Shown: one piece after another, positions 7,391 to 16,048 of the stretch
Numbering within the stretch: position 1 is the stretch's first letter
Layout of the letters: each line of letters starts with the position of its first letter
Assembly: GCA_965261535.1 (NCBI GenBank)
Contig: OZ253469.1
Span: forward strand, 1,488,001 to 1,552,000
Direction: 5' to 3'
Source of the DNA: VXNE01 sp965261535
GTDB lineage: Bacteria; Pseudomonadota; Gammaproteobacteria; Pseudomonadales; Azotimanducaceae
DNA length: 64,000 bases
Program-made: the position numbers and the translations under genes
Notes under the pieces: generated by a model
The model's input: the letters and a program-made list of their open reading frames with translations, nothing else
What the model was told of the DNA's origin: nothing
Database searches by the model: none

Positions 7391-8905
7391 ATGCCGACAA
7401 CGCTACTCGTTGTGCTCGACGGCTGGGGCTATAGCGCGTCGACGCGGCACAACGCGATTCATGCCGCGCATACGCCCAACTGGGACCGTTGGTGGCGTAG
7501 CGCCCCCCGCGCCCTGCTATCCGCGGCGGGCACCGACGTGGGACTGCCCTCCGGACAGATGGGCAATTCCGAGGTCGGACATATGCATCTCGGCGCAGGC
7601 CGCGTCATTCGGCAGGAACTCTCTCGCCTCACTCTCGCCATCGAGGACGGCAGTTTCGGGAACAATCGTGCAATTCGCGCAGCCGTAGAAAAGTCCGCGG
7701 GAAGCGCCCTGCATGTGATGGGCCTGGTCTCCCCCGGCGGCGTGCATAGCCACGAAGACCAGATCGCCGCCATGGTCGACCTCGCCGCCCAAGCCGGTGT
7801 CACGGTCCATCTGCACGCGTTCCTGGACGGCCGCGATACGCCGCCGAAGAGTGCGGCAGCCAGTCTTGCCCGGTTCGATGGGCGCGTCGCTTCGCTGTGC
7901 GGCCGCTACTACGCCATGGACAGGGATGATCGCTGGGACCGCGTGGAAGCCGCCTTCGACATGCTGACGCGGGGTGCGCCAGAATACCAATTCGACGACG
8001 CCGCTTCGGCTCTGGAAGCGGCCTACGCACGCGGCGAAAGCGACGAATTTGTCAAACCCACCCTCGTCTGCCAACCGGGACAGCCGCCCGCATCGATCGG
8101 GGATGGCGATGTCGTCGTGTTCATGAACTTTCGCGCCGACCGGGCCCGCCAGCTCACGCGCGCCTTCGTCGATCCCGACTTCCGCAGTTTTTCGCGCCGC
8201 ACCAAACCCGCGCTGGCCGACTTCGTCATGTTGACGCGCTATGCGGACGATATCGATGCATCGTGCGCGTTCGAGCCGCAAACGCCGACCAACACTTTCG
8301 GCGAGCATCTGGCGAAGCTCGGCAAGCGACAGCTTCGGGTCGCCGAGAGCGAGAAATACGCGCACGTGACGTTCTTCTTTTCCGGCGGACGGGAGCAGCC
8401 GTTCGTCGGCGAGGACCGCATCCTGGTGCCGTCGCCCAGGGTCGCGACCTACGACCTCGAACCGGAAATGCGCGCCCCGGAAGTTGCTCGCCGCGTGATC
8501 GACGCCATTGACGAAGACACGTACGACGCCATCATCTGCAACTTCGCCAACGCCGACATGGTCGCGCATACCGGCGTGTTCGACGCCGCCGTCACCGCGG
8601 TAGAGACATTGGACGAATGCCTTGGCGCCATCGCCGCAGCCCTCGAAAGAAGCGGCGGACAATGCCTTGTCACTTCGGATCACGGCAATGCCGAGCACAT
8701 GCGCGAGGGAGACCAGGCACACACCGCGCATACGTCGGCGCCGGTGCCGTTGCTCTACCTCGGTCCCCTGGCGCTCCGGCTCGACAGCGGTGGCACGCTG
8801 TGCGACGTCGCCCCGACATTGCTGGCACTCATGGGCCTGCCGCAACCGAGCGAAATGACCGGGCGGCCCCTGTTCGCCAGCGAGCAGGATCGGCGACGCG
8901 CTTGA
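7391..8905 (+). CDS. gpmI: 2,3-bisphosphoglycerate-independent phosphoglycerate mutase
   Basis: Glycolytic enzyme interconverting 3- and 2-phosphoglycerate with two Mn ions. The 504 residues are close to the usual 510. The catalytic Ser lies in QMGNSEVGHMHLGAGR (about 54-69), arginine/aspartate substrate contacts are seen in FLDGRDTPPKS and MNFRADRARQ, and metal ligands in VTSDHGNAEHM and AHTSAPVP. The start ATG gives the canonical LLVVLDGWGYS N-terminus. It is divergent from the rhodanese-secB pair and followed by the envC-ctpA cluster, the usual arrangement. Confidence 0.97.
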   Translation: MPTTLLVVLDGWGYSASTRHNAIHAAHTPNWDRWWRSAPRALLSAAGTDVGLPSGQMGNSEVGHMHLGAGRVIRQELSRLTLAIEDGSFGNNRAIRAAVEKSAGSALHVMGLVSPGGVHSHEDQIAAMVDLAAQAGVTVHLHAFLDGRDTPPKSAAASLARFDGRVASLCGRYYAMDRDDRWDRVEAAFDMLTRGAPEYQFDDAASALEAAYARGESDEFVKPTLVCQPGQPPASIGDGDVVVFMNFRADRARQLTRAFVDPDFRSFSRRTKPALADFVMLTRYADDIDASCAFEPQTPTNTFGEHLAKLGKRQLRVAESEKYAHVTFFFSGGREQPFVGEDRILVPSPRVATYDLEPEMRAPEVARRVIDAIDEDTYDAIICNFANADMVAHTGVFDAAVTAVETLDECLGAIAAALERSGGQCLVTSDHGNAEHMREGDQAHTAHTSAPVPLLYLGPLALRLDSGGTLCDVAPTLLALMGLPQPSEMTGRPLFASEQDRRRA

Positions 8906-8985
8906 CGGGCCGGTTCCTCGCCCGCATATCTCGCCAAGGGCCGCGATGATCGCGCAGGATTTTGCCCGCGTGCACGTACTCGGGA

Positions 8986-9026
8986 GCCTTCAGCCGGGGA
9001 GCGCGAGGGGGCACCCCCCGCAAGAA
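8986..9026 (+). repeat. Dispersed GC-rich repeat, copy 1
   Basis: Consensus gcc-(t)tcagccggggagcg followed by a C-rich block ending cccgcaag. Similar copies lie at 11636-11675, 11679-11715 and 19830-19866. Here it lies in the gpmI-envC intergenic space. The G-rich and C-rich blocks can pair (gggggc with cccccc region), so the unit is REP-like. Confidence 0.7.
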
Positions 9027-9171
9027 AAGAGACGGAAGCATAGCCATGCCTTATGGTGTAGCGACCATGTGCGCGCACGCGGGCAAAAAACCAGCGAGGG
9101 CGCGGCCAGCGAACTTTGTATCCGGCGGGACTTCCGAAAATCCGACGCACATGATTGAAAATAAATGAGAT

Positions 9172-10353
9172 ATGTTGGCTCGCAAGCGGCTTGGTGAGAT
9201 ATGCGGGCTAGCCGCGCGGCTTGGGGGCATCGCCTTCGCCCTATGCTTGCTCGCCGCCGACGTGGCCCAGGCGCAAACGGAGGCCGCCGTCGCCGAACAG
9301 CGTCTCGACGAGGTCGCTCGCGAACTGGACTCGCTCAACACCTGGCTTGAAGACGCCGACAAACGCCTGTCTGGGCTACAGGCGGAAATCTCCCGGGCGG
9401 ACGAAGAAATCGCCGACATCAATCGGCGCATCCAGAGTTTGAACACCCAAGTCACGGAGGCGCAGCATTCACTGGCGCAGCTTGAGGACCAGCGCCGCGA
9501 AGTAGAGGAGCGCCGCATCGACCAGGCTAGTCGAATAGCACGCCATGTGCGCGCGGCGCATCGACTCGTCGGATCGGGCCTCTTCAAGATGCTGCTGAAC
9601 CGGGAAAATCCGGACACGGTCGACAGGATCGTTCGCTACCACCGCTATTTCGTGCAGGCGCGGCTCGACGCCCTCGACGCGTACGCGCGTACTCTGGACG
9701 AGATCGCGGAGATCGGGCAGGCCACGCGCGATCGAGAGCAGGTACTGGCGGCGCGGGAAGATGAATTGAAGTCGCGAACGGCATCGCTCGGCGAACGCCG
9801 CCGCGAGCGAGAAACGCTCGTCGCGTCGCTTCGCCGGGAGATGCAAGACAAGACGGTCTCGCGCGATCAGCTCGTCCGCGACCGCAAACGTCTGCAGGCG
9901 CTGCTCGCGGAGATCGATCAACGGTTGCGCGAATCGCCCGACGTCCCCTTCACCGAAAGCAAAGGCCGGATGCATTGGCCCGTCGCGGGCCGGGTTCTGC
10001 ACCGATTCGGCGATTCGCGCGCCGACGGCAGGCTCAAGTGGGAGGGAATCTATCTCGCCGCACCCAACGGTACCAAGATAAACGCGATCCACAGCGGTCG
10101 GATAGTGTTCGCCGATTGGCTGCGCGGCTTCGGGCTGCTCACCATCATCGACCACGGCAACCGCTACATGTCCCTCTACGGCAACACCGATACCCTGCTG
10201 AAGCAGGCTGGCGATTGGGTCGAAAGCGGCGAACCCATCGCTTCCGCGGGACGTAGCGGCGGCCGAGAGGTCAGCGGCCTGTACTTCGAGGTGCGCGCGA
10301 ACGGTCGTCCGGCCGATCCCGCCGCCTGGTTGCGCGGCGAACAACCGCGCTAA
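9172..10353 (+). CDS. envC: Murein hydrolase activator EnvC
   Basis: Periplasmic divisome factor that activates amidases for septal peptidoglycan splitting. Its 393 residues contain a signal peptide (hydrophobic core LAARLGGIAFALCLLAADVA, cleavage near AQA), a long coiled coil (about 35-255) and a C-terminal LytM/M23 domain. The metal site is degenerate: the first His-x-x-x-Asp motif is replaced around GRLKWEGIYLAAP and the HxH motif reads RYMSLYGNTD. That loss is the normal state of EnvC, which is an activator and not a peptidase. It precedes ctpA, as in many proteobacteria. Confidence 0.92.
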   Translation: MLARKRLGEICGLAARLGGIAFALCLLAADVAQAQTEAAVAEQRLDEVARELDSLNTWLEDADKRLSGLQAEISRADEEIADINRRIQSLNTQVTEAQHSLAQLEDQRREVEERRIDQASRIARHVRAAHRLVGSGLFKMLLNRENPDTVDRIVRYHRYFVQARLDALDAYARTLDEIAEIGQATRDREQVLAAREDELKSRTASLGERRRERETLVASLRREMQDKTVSRDQLVRDRKRLQALLAEIDQRLRESPDVPFTESKGRMHWPVAGRVLHRFGDSRADGRLKWEGIYLAAPNGTKINAIHSGRIVFADWLRGFGLLTIIDHGNRYMSLYGNTDTLLKQAGDWVESGEPIASAGRSGGREVSGLYFEVRANGRPADPAAWLRGEQPR

Positions 10354-10472
10354 CATGCTTTTCGTGAAACTTGATCGGGAAGTAACGCCGCCACCAACGA
10401 TGGAGGACTCGCAACATCAGAGTTCCCTGGGCGTCACGGACGCGCGGTAATCCAGCGAGCTAAAGGCTTCCC

Positions 10473-11663
10473 ATGCGGCTTCGACCCACAACATTGCTCG
10501 GCATCATGGTGAGCATGACGACGGGTGTCGCGCTCGGCACTATCGCGTTCCGAGAACTTGTCGCAGAACTGCCCCTTGGCCGACACACGTCGTCCCTCGA
10601 GGCCGTTGTGCAACGCGTGCGCGATTCGTACGTTGAGCCCATCGCCGAGGAAACCCTGACGGAAAACGCCATCCGAGGGATCGTGGATGGCCTCGATAAA
10701 CATTCGTCGTTCCTCGATTCCGACGCGCTGGACAGTCTGCGAGAGGAAACTACCGGCAGGTTCGGCGGCATAGGCGTCGATATTGGACTGGTCGATGGCT
10801 ACATCACGGTCATTGCGCCGCTAGACGACACGCCGGCCGCCATCGCCGGACTACGCGCGGGCGACACCGTCATCGAAGTGGATCACCGATCCCTCAAGGG
10901 ACGTACCGTCAACGAGGCTGTCGAGGACCTTCGCGGCGAACCCGGCACCAAGGTCCACTTGCGAGTACGGCGCGATGGCGCGACGGCACCCGTGGATTTC
11001 GACCTGGTGCGCGCGGTCATCCGAATCAACAGCGTGCGTTCCCGACTGATCGAACCCGGCTACGGCTACGTCCGCATCGCGCAGTTCCAACACAAGACCC
11101 CGCGAGACCTGCGCACAGCCGTCGAGCGGCTCGCCGAACAGAGCGCCGGGGAACTGCTTGGGCTGATCGTGGATCTTCGCAACAATCCAGGCGGCGTCCT
11201 CGGCGCGTCCGTGGATGTCGCCGACGAGTTTCTCGATGAGGGCCTGATTGTCTACACCGAGGGTCGCGATGCGAAAGCCGAAGTGCGGTTGATGGCCGAC
11301 GACGGCGATATCCTGAACGGCGCCCCGCTCGCTATTCTCATCAACCGCGGTTCCGCCTCCGCCGCGGAGGTGGTCGCCGGGGCGCTTCAGGATCACGGTC
11401 GGGCGATTCTGGTCGGCACGAAGAGTTACGGCAAGGGTTCGGTGCAATCGGTGCTCGAGCTTGAGGGCAAGCGCGCAATCAAGCTGACCACCGCGCGCTA
11501 CTACACCCCGAGCGGCCGTTCGATTCAGACTACGGGGATCGAACCGGACATCACCGTCCCTGCGGGAGACAGCGACTCGCGCGACGCATACGATGCGCTA
11601 CTACTTGCCGCCGCGATGCGCCACTTGAAGGAGAGCCCTCAGCCGGGGAGCGCGAGGGGTTGA
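10473..11663 (+). CDS. ctpA: Carboxy-terminal processing protease CtpA (S41 family)
   Basis: Periplasmic serine protease that cleaves C-terminal tails. The 396-residue protein has an N-terminal signal/anchor (about 5-24), a tail-binding PDZ domain (about 90-170, FGGIGVDIGLVDGYITV) and a peptidase core with the Ser in NRGSASAAEVVAGAL and the general-base Lys in GTKSYGKGSVQ. The final residues (PQPGSARG) are encoded by a copy of the dispersed repeat described at 8986, so the original C-terminus has probably been replaced. It lies 119 bp downstream of envC, likely the same operon. Confidence 0.94.
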   Translation: MRLRPTTLLGIMVSMTTGVALGTIAFRELVAELPLGRHTSSLEAVVQRVRDSYVEPIAEETLTENAIRGIVDGLDKHSSFLDSDALDSLREETTGRFGGIGVDIGLVDGYITVIAPLDDTPAAIAGLRAGDTVIEVDHRSLKGRTVNEAVEDLRGEPGTKVHLRVRRDGATAPVDFDLVRAVIRINSVRSRLIEPGYGYVRIAQFQHKTPRDLRTAVERLAEQSAGELLGLIVDLRNNPGGVLGASVDVADEFLDEGLIVYTEGRDAKAEVRLMADDGDILNGAPLAILINRGSASAAEVVAGALQDHGRAILVGTKSYGKGSVQSVLELEGKRAIKLTTARYYTPSGRSIQTTGIEPDITVPAGDSDSRDAYDALLLAAAMRHLKESPQPGSARG

Positions 11664-11675
11664 CCCGTCGCAAGA
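11636..11675 (+). repeat. Dispersed GC-rich repeat, copy 2 (overlaps ctpA end)
   Basis: It reads gccctcagccggggagcgcg, then aggggttgacccgtcgcaag. The ctpA stop codon TGA (11661-11663) lies inside the repeat. Confidence 0.7.
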
Positions 11676-11678
11676 AAT

Positions 11679-11715
11679 GCCTCAGCCGGGGAGCGCGAAG
11701 AATAACGCCTCGCAC
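11679..11715 (+). repeat. Dispersed GC-rich repeat, copy 3
   Basis: It begins gcctcagccggggagcgcga three bases after copy 2, in direct orientation, and ends near cgcctcgcac. The tandem placement suggests local duplication. Confidence 0.65.
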
Positions 11716-11781
11716 GCAAAGCAACCCTGATCCGCCCGCCCACGCATTTGATAACCTTCGAGTCTTCAAGAAGCCCGAAAC

Positions 11782-12927
11782 ATGCCCATGAACAACAAAG
11801 TCTGTTCCATGCTCAACATCGAGTTCCCGCTGTTCGCTTTCAGCCACTGCCGCGACGTGGTTGCCGCCGTGAGCAACGCCGGCGGATTCGGTGTGCTCGG
11901 TTGCGCCGGCCACACCGCAGAATCCCTCGACATCGAGCTGCGCTGGCTCGATGACCACATCAATGGAAATCCCTATGGCGTCGACCTGCTGATACCGACC
12001 AGCCTGGACAGCAAGGAGAGCGCCCTCTCCGCCGCCGAAGTGGAGGCGCGAATACCACCGGAGCACAAGGCCCACGTCGAGTCGATACTCGCCCAGCACG
12101 GCATAGACACCAAGGGGCTGTGGGACCGCGATATCGGCGACGGCTACGGCGACAATCTGCGCGAGAAGGGTGCCTCCGTCATTCTTGACGCCGCGTTTGC
12201 CCACCCGATCAAGATGGTGGTCAACGCGCTCGGCGTGCCGCCCGACTTCATGCTGGATCGGGCGCGACGAGCCGGTGTCGTCGTCGGCGCGCTGGCCGGC
12301 GCCAGAGAACACGCGATCAAACACGCGGAGGCGGGTGTCGACGTCATCATCGTGTCGGGGACCGAAGCGGGAGGACACTGCGGGGAAGTGTCAACGATGG
12401 TGCTCATCCCCGAGGTGCTGGAATCACTCAAGCCTTACGGAGATATTCCGGTGCTGGCCGCGGGCGGAATCGTCACCGGCCGGCAAATGGCTGCGGTAAT
12501 GGCCATGGGCGCGGCCGGCGCCTGGTGCGGCTCCGTCTGGCTTACCACGGCGGAGGCGGAAACCGCTCCCGTCGTCAAGGAAAAGATGCTGCATGCCAAC
12601 TCCCGCCAGACCGTGCGCTCGCGCAGCCGGACCGGCAAGTACACGCGCCAGCTTCGATCGTCATGGACCGACGCCTGGCATCAGCCCGAAAGCCCGGAGC
12701 CGCTGCCCATGCCGCTGCAAGCGCTGGTCAGCGAACCCGCCTTGCGCCGCGTCTCCCAACTCGCGGAAGGCGGTCACAACGGCGCCAAGCAACTCGCCAC
12801 CTACTTCGTCGGCCAGGGCGTGGGCCTGATGAACGCCAGCGTATCGACGCGGCAGGTCGTCTATGACTTCATGGAAGACTTCGGCAACGCCGTCGAGCGT
12901 CTTTCCGCAACCCTTGAGGACGCCTGA
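11782..12927 (+). CDS. Nitronate monooxygenase-like FMN protein
   Basis: A 381-residue TIM-barrel FMN protein of the NMO / 2-nitropropane dioxygenase group. Visible motifs are SNAGGFGVLGCAG near the N-terminus, GVDVIIVSGTEAGGHCGE (flavin phosphate side, about 185-202) and VLAAGGIVTGRQMAAVMAMGA (about 220-240). Family members oxidise nitronates, but many homologues are uncharacterised, so the real substrate is open. The insert rich in charged residues at about 75-120 (EARIPPEHKAHVE) is longer than in the short NMO class. It stands alone between ctpA and pnuC. Confidence 0.8.
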   Translation: MPMNNKVCSMLNIEFPLFAFSHCRDVVAAVSNAGGFGVLGCAGHTAESLDIELRWLDDHINGNPYGVDLLIPTSLDSKESALSAAEVEARIPPEHKAHVESILAQHGIDTKGLWDRDIGDGYGDNLREKGASVILDAAFAHPIKMVVNALGVPPDFMLDRARRAGVVVGALAGAREHAIKHAEAGVDVIIVSGTEAGGHCGEVSTMVLIPEVLESLKPYGDIPVLAAGGIVTGRQMAAVMAMGAAGAWCGSVWLTTAEAETAPVVKEKMLHANSRQTVRSRSRTGKYTRQLRSSWTDAWHQPESPEPLPMPLQALVSEPALRRVSQLAEGGHNGAKQLATYFVGQGVGLMNASVSTRQVVYDFMEDFGNAVERLSATLEDA

Positions 12928-12931
12928 TCGA

Positions 12932-13537
12932 CTATCCCGTGCCGGTCCGCAACATCGACCACCGCCAGGTGAAATATCCCCAGACGGCCATGCCGATATA
13001 GATCGCATACAGAATTGCGTAGCCGCCCAACCCTTGCAGCGAGTAGAGGGCTACCGAGATGATGTTGACGACGAACCAAACCATCCAGTTCTCGATCTTC
13101 TTGCGCGCAGTGAGCCACATGGCGGCCAAGCTCATCGCGAACACGGCGTTGTCCCAATACGGATAGGCGGCGTCTGTCTGTGTCGCAAAGTACGTACCGA
13201 GCGCTGCTGCCGCCGCCACGCCCAATACGGCGAGTGTCGCCAAAACGGACCAGCTCGCGCGGGTAACAGGCAACTCTTCCTGATCCCCGGTACCGAACAG
13301 CCAGTAGTACCAGCCATACAGATTCAGCGGCAGGAAGGCGACGACGTGCAGCATCAGGTTGGCGTAGAGTCGCGCCTCCCACAGGACCGTGATGGAAACG
13401 AGGACGTAGGCCACTCCCAGCGGCCACGCCCAGACGTTTTCACGAATGAGAAACCAGACGACGACGAGACCCAGCACCGTGCCGATGGGCTCATCGACAA
13501 GCAGCCACAGATTCCAGATGTCCGAGAGCAGGTCCAT
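12932..13537 (-). CDS. pnuC: Nicotinamide riboside transporter PnuC
   Basis: Inner-membrane facilitator for nicotinamide riboside, feeding NAD salvage. The 201-residue protein has about seven hydrophobic segments and the family motif around WMVWFVVNIISVALY (about 148-162), with aromatic residues that line the substrate path. It is convergent with the NMO-like gene (4 bp between stops). No NadR-like kinase gene is adjacent, and no NAD-responsive riboswitch was seen upstream. Confidence 0.9.
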   Translation of the reverse strand: MDLLSDIWNLWLLVDEPIGTVLGLVVVWFLIRENVWAWPLGVAYVLVSITVLWEARLYANLMLHVVAFLPLNLYGWYYWLFGTGDQEELPVTRASWSVLATLAVLGVAAAAALGTYFATQTDAAYPYWDNAVFAMSLAAMWLTARKKIENWMVWFVVNIISVALYSLQGLGGYAILYAIYIGMAVWGYFTWRWSMLRTGTG

Positions 13538-14178
13538 GGGGATCTCAGGTGCGAAAGCTAGCAGCTAACGGTTCAGACACGGCATTTCGTTGACCTGATG
13601 GCCCCGAGAAGCAACCCGAACAATATCACGCCCCCCGCATTTCGAGTGGACGGATACTGCATCTGCTTACGCATTTTGAGTGAAAGCCGGGCGCTCACCA
13701 CGTCTCGCCCGGGCGGCTACCCTGCCATGACCTTGGCCGACCTACGGAGAGGCACCCCAGATTCACCTTCAGGTCCGACAAGGGAACGAGATCCTCGGAG
13801 AATTTGATGGTCACCCCACGACTCCAAAAGACCGATAGTTCGCACTAATGATGGATCCTGTTTAGAGACCTTTGCAGTGGTCATCTGAGATTCGCAGCGC
13901 GGTTGATGGCGTAGGAATTCAGTAGCGGGGGCGATGCGCGGAGCCTCTCGAACCCGGCAGCGCCGCGCGCCATCGACATGACGTCCGCAGGTTGCGCTTC
14001 AACTCAGCGTTGGGGTGAGCGAGGCATCTACGATTCGACGGTCGTTCGTGAGCAGTGTTGCTCCTAGGGGCAGCTGCCACTTAAGCGGTTGTTTTTATTG
14101 AGCTGAGGACGCCTAAATCGGCTGTAGTGCCGACCTTGGTTGTTGCTATTTCCGGGTGATCGGGCAAGGTGGGCGTCC
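13538..14178. other. Intergenic stretch without a supported gene
   Basis: About 640 bp with only short frames that lack coding character or recognisable homology. Its end at 14100-14178 probably belongs to the leader of the transposase remnant that starts at 14179. No tRNA or hairpin terminator was recognised. Confidence 0.5.
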
Positions 14179-14291
14179 ATGTTCGTGCGCTCCAAGAGAC
14201 GCTTCAAGGACGGCAAGGAGCACCGCTACTGGAGCGTGGTCGAGAACCGCCGCCGCCGCGACGGTCGGGTGGTGCAGCGGCAGGTGCTCTA
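14179..14291 (+). pseudogene. IS1634-type transposase remnant (N-terminal ~38 codons)
   Basis: The frame begins with ATG and encodes FVRSKRRFKDGKEHRYWSVV and then a VQRQVLY segment, the typical N-terminus of IS1634-family DDE transposases. Homology stops abruptly near 14291, where the sequence becomes the antisense strand of the vapC remnant. No catalytic domain is present. Confidence 0.75.
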
Positions 14292-14583
14292 CGAGTCCGG
14301 CAGGGCCGCAACCTCGGTGGCGACCGCCGGGGAAGCCCCGGATGCCGAGGTGTCTACGCACGAGCGGCGAGCGACGGCCTTGTCCAGCCACTCACGTAGC
14401 GGCAATGCCAGCCGAACGCGGCCCAGGCTTGTGAGCATCGCCACCTCCCAGAGGGAGATGTCCGAGACGAATACAGGGGGCATCCGGTGTGGCGGCTTCG
14501 ACGACTTCCCGTTGCCGCGGCGAAAGCTGCATTCGGTCGCTCAGCCACCAGATCAGCACGTGTGTGTCCAGCAAGGCGGTCAT
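14291..14583 (-). pseudogene. VapC-type PIN toxin remnant, frameshifted and truncated
   Basis: It begins MTALLDTHVLIWWLSD, the standard PIN start carrying the first acidic residue, immediately after the antitoxin stop (TGATG). A single extra base near 14475 shifts the frame: the continuation VFVSDISLWEVAMLTSLGR is in the next frame. Further breaks occur before PLVRRHLGI and before SPAVATEVAALPDS. The gene then ends at the junction with the transposase remnant, so the last third including the conserved Asp near the C-terminus is missing. It cannot make an active RNase. Confidence 0.8.
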
Positions 14584-14819
14584 CAACGGTTGCTCTCCCA
14601 GTGGTTCTCGGGGACTACCGGACCGACGATGTCGCCTACCACGGTGACGGTACCCTCCAACTCGAGCTGGGGATAGCGAGCGAGCGACTGGGTAGCGGGG
14701 CCAAGCTCCGCCACCGGTTGGCCGCGCTTCAGGATAACCACACGCTCCCCGGTTGCGCGGACGCGGTCGAGTATCGAGAGGCAGCGGGCCTTGAAATCGG
14801 AAGCGTTGATGTGTTCCAT
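14583..14819 (-). CDS. Phd/YefM-family antitoxin
   Basis: A 78-residue antitoxin with the family N-terminus (INASDFKARCLSILDRVRAT, then VVILKRGQPVAEL), which forms the dimeric DNA-binding fold. The C-terminal tail would neutralise the PIN toxin and autorepress the operon. It is intact although its partner toxin downstream is destroyed, so it may persist as an orphan antitoxin or may simply not have decayed yet. Confidence 0.85.
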   Translation of the reverse strand: MEHINASDFKARCLSILDRVRATGERVVILKRGQPVAELGPATQSLARYPQLELEGTVTVVGDIVGPVVPENHWESNR

Positions 14820-14986
14820 AGGTGACTAGCATTCAGAACCAGTCACTAGAGGTCAATGGCCGAAACTTGCAGAGGGCGCGGCTCTGCCCGGCTGAAGTGG
14901 AATTCAGTGCGCGAGCACTGGTGGTAGTTGTGGAAGGTATTGCGGACGTAGCGTTGACCTGAACGGCTCTTCGTTACTCAGAATCA

Positions 14987-15709
14987 TCAGGTTCCCGAGG
15001 CCGTCGGCGCGATGATCAACTCCCGGACAGTGATCTCAGACGGCTGCTGATACGCGAACAGGACCGCGCCCGCGACATCGGCGGAACGTAGCCCGCCCCG
15101 CAGACGGTCCTTGTTGGCCTGATAGGCCTCGATCAGGTCCACCTGGGTCGACCGGCTGAGCAGTTCGGTATCGACCAGGCCGGGAGAGATCAGGACGACC
15201 CGAACTCCGCGTCCGGCCGCTTCGGCGCGCAGTCCCTCGGTGAGGCCTCGGACGGCGAACTTCGTTCCCACGTATACAACGTGATTGGGACCGTACCGGT
15301 GCCCAGCGGTTGACCCGATGTTGATGATGGTCCCCGCGCGGCGTTCGAGCATCGGAGAAAAGACCACGGACGTGGTGTTGAGCAACCCTACGACGTTGGT
15401 CTCGAACATTCCCTGCCAATGATCCGGTTCCTGGTCCTTGAATGCCGCGAGGTTGAGCCAGCCGGCATTGTTGACGAGCAGGTCCACCGGCCCATGAACC
15501 TCCTCCGCCTCGGCCACCGCAGCGCGGAAGCCCTCGACATCGGCGACGTCGTTGTGCCGGCAGACGGTGTTGGGGAGACCCATCTCCCGGAGGCGGTCGA
15601 CGCGGCGCGCGGTCAGGAGCAGGGGATGGCCCGCCGCGCTCAGCGCCCGGGCGATTGCCGCGCCTATGCCGGCGCTTGCTCCGGTGATCACTGCCAATGG
15701 CTTGGTCAT
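14987..15709 (-). CDS. Short-chain dehydrogenase/reductase
   Basis: A 240-residue classical SDR. It has the NAD(P)-binding TGASAGIGAA near the N-terminus, NNAG in DLLVNNAGWLN, catalytic Ser in NIGSTAGHRYGP and the Tyr-x-x-x-Lys pair in VVYVGTKFAV. The sequence TARRVDRLREM after beta-2 carries Arg residues that favour NADP(H). ATG 15709 is preceded by CGGGAGAGG, a good ribosome-binding site, and gives the canonical start; the frame stays open to 16264 but without homology. The substrate is unknown. Confidence 0.9.
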   Translation of the reverse strand: MTKPLAVITGASAGIGAAIARALSAAGHPLLLTARRVDRLREMGLPNTVCRHNDVADVEGFRAAVAEAEEVHGPVDLLVNNAGWLNLAAFKDQEPDHWQGMFETNVVGLLNTTSVVFSPMLERRAGTIINIGSTAGHRYGPNHVVYVGTKFAVRGLTEGLRAEAAGRGVRVVLISPGLVDTELLSRSTQVDLIEAYQANKDRLRGGLRSADVAGAVLFAYQQPSEITVRELIIAPTASGT

Positions 15710-16048
15710 GGGCCTCTCCCGGTACGTCTCATCCACTGCGTGCGCCAGCGAGTTTCTCATGCCAGCGGGCGGGCAAATAGATCTCTTTGGCCGTGGGCAG
15801 ACCCGCTGTGGGACACACGTAGGCGTTGCTCGCCCGGGGTCGCCGGTCACTGCGATAAGGATGTGGCCGGCTCTGCAACGACCGGGATGCGGCACCACAC
15901 CTGAAATGGGGGAACTCGGGCCACTCTGAATTGACCCTCGGAGCAGTGTTTGCCAACCTGATCGGGCATGAGATGAACGACCTGTTGGCGACGTTACGCG
16001 AAGCGTTGCTTGCAGCAGCTCCCGGAATGCATCGACAGTCAGGCAGCC
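15710..16048. other. Intergenic stretch without a supported gene
   Basis: About 340 bp between divergent SDR and sulfatase genes. It should contain both promoters. A minus-strand stretch around 15750-15820 (CPTAGLPTAKEIYLPARWH) looks coding-like but I do not recognise it and it has no start. Confidence 0.4.

Noticed and set aside
7517..8845. Minus-strand open frame of 442 codons opposite gpmI
   Set aside because: Antisense shadow of a highly conserved gene; no recognisable protein.
9172..10353. EnvC LytM domain considered as a decayed peptidase
   Set aside because: Loss of the metal ligands is the normal condition of EnvC activators, so it is not an anomaly.
13598..13807. Short plus-strand frame in the pnuC-IS gap
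   Set aside because: No ribosome-binding site, no homology and composition typical of non-coding sequence.
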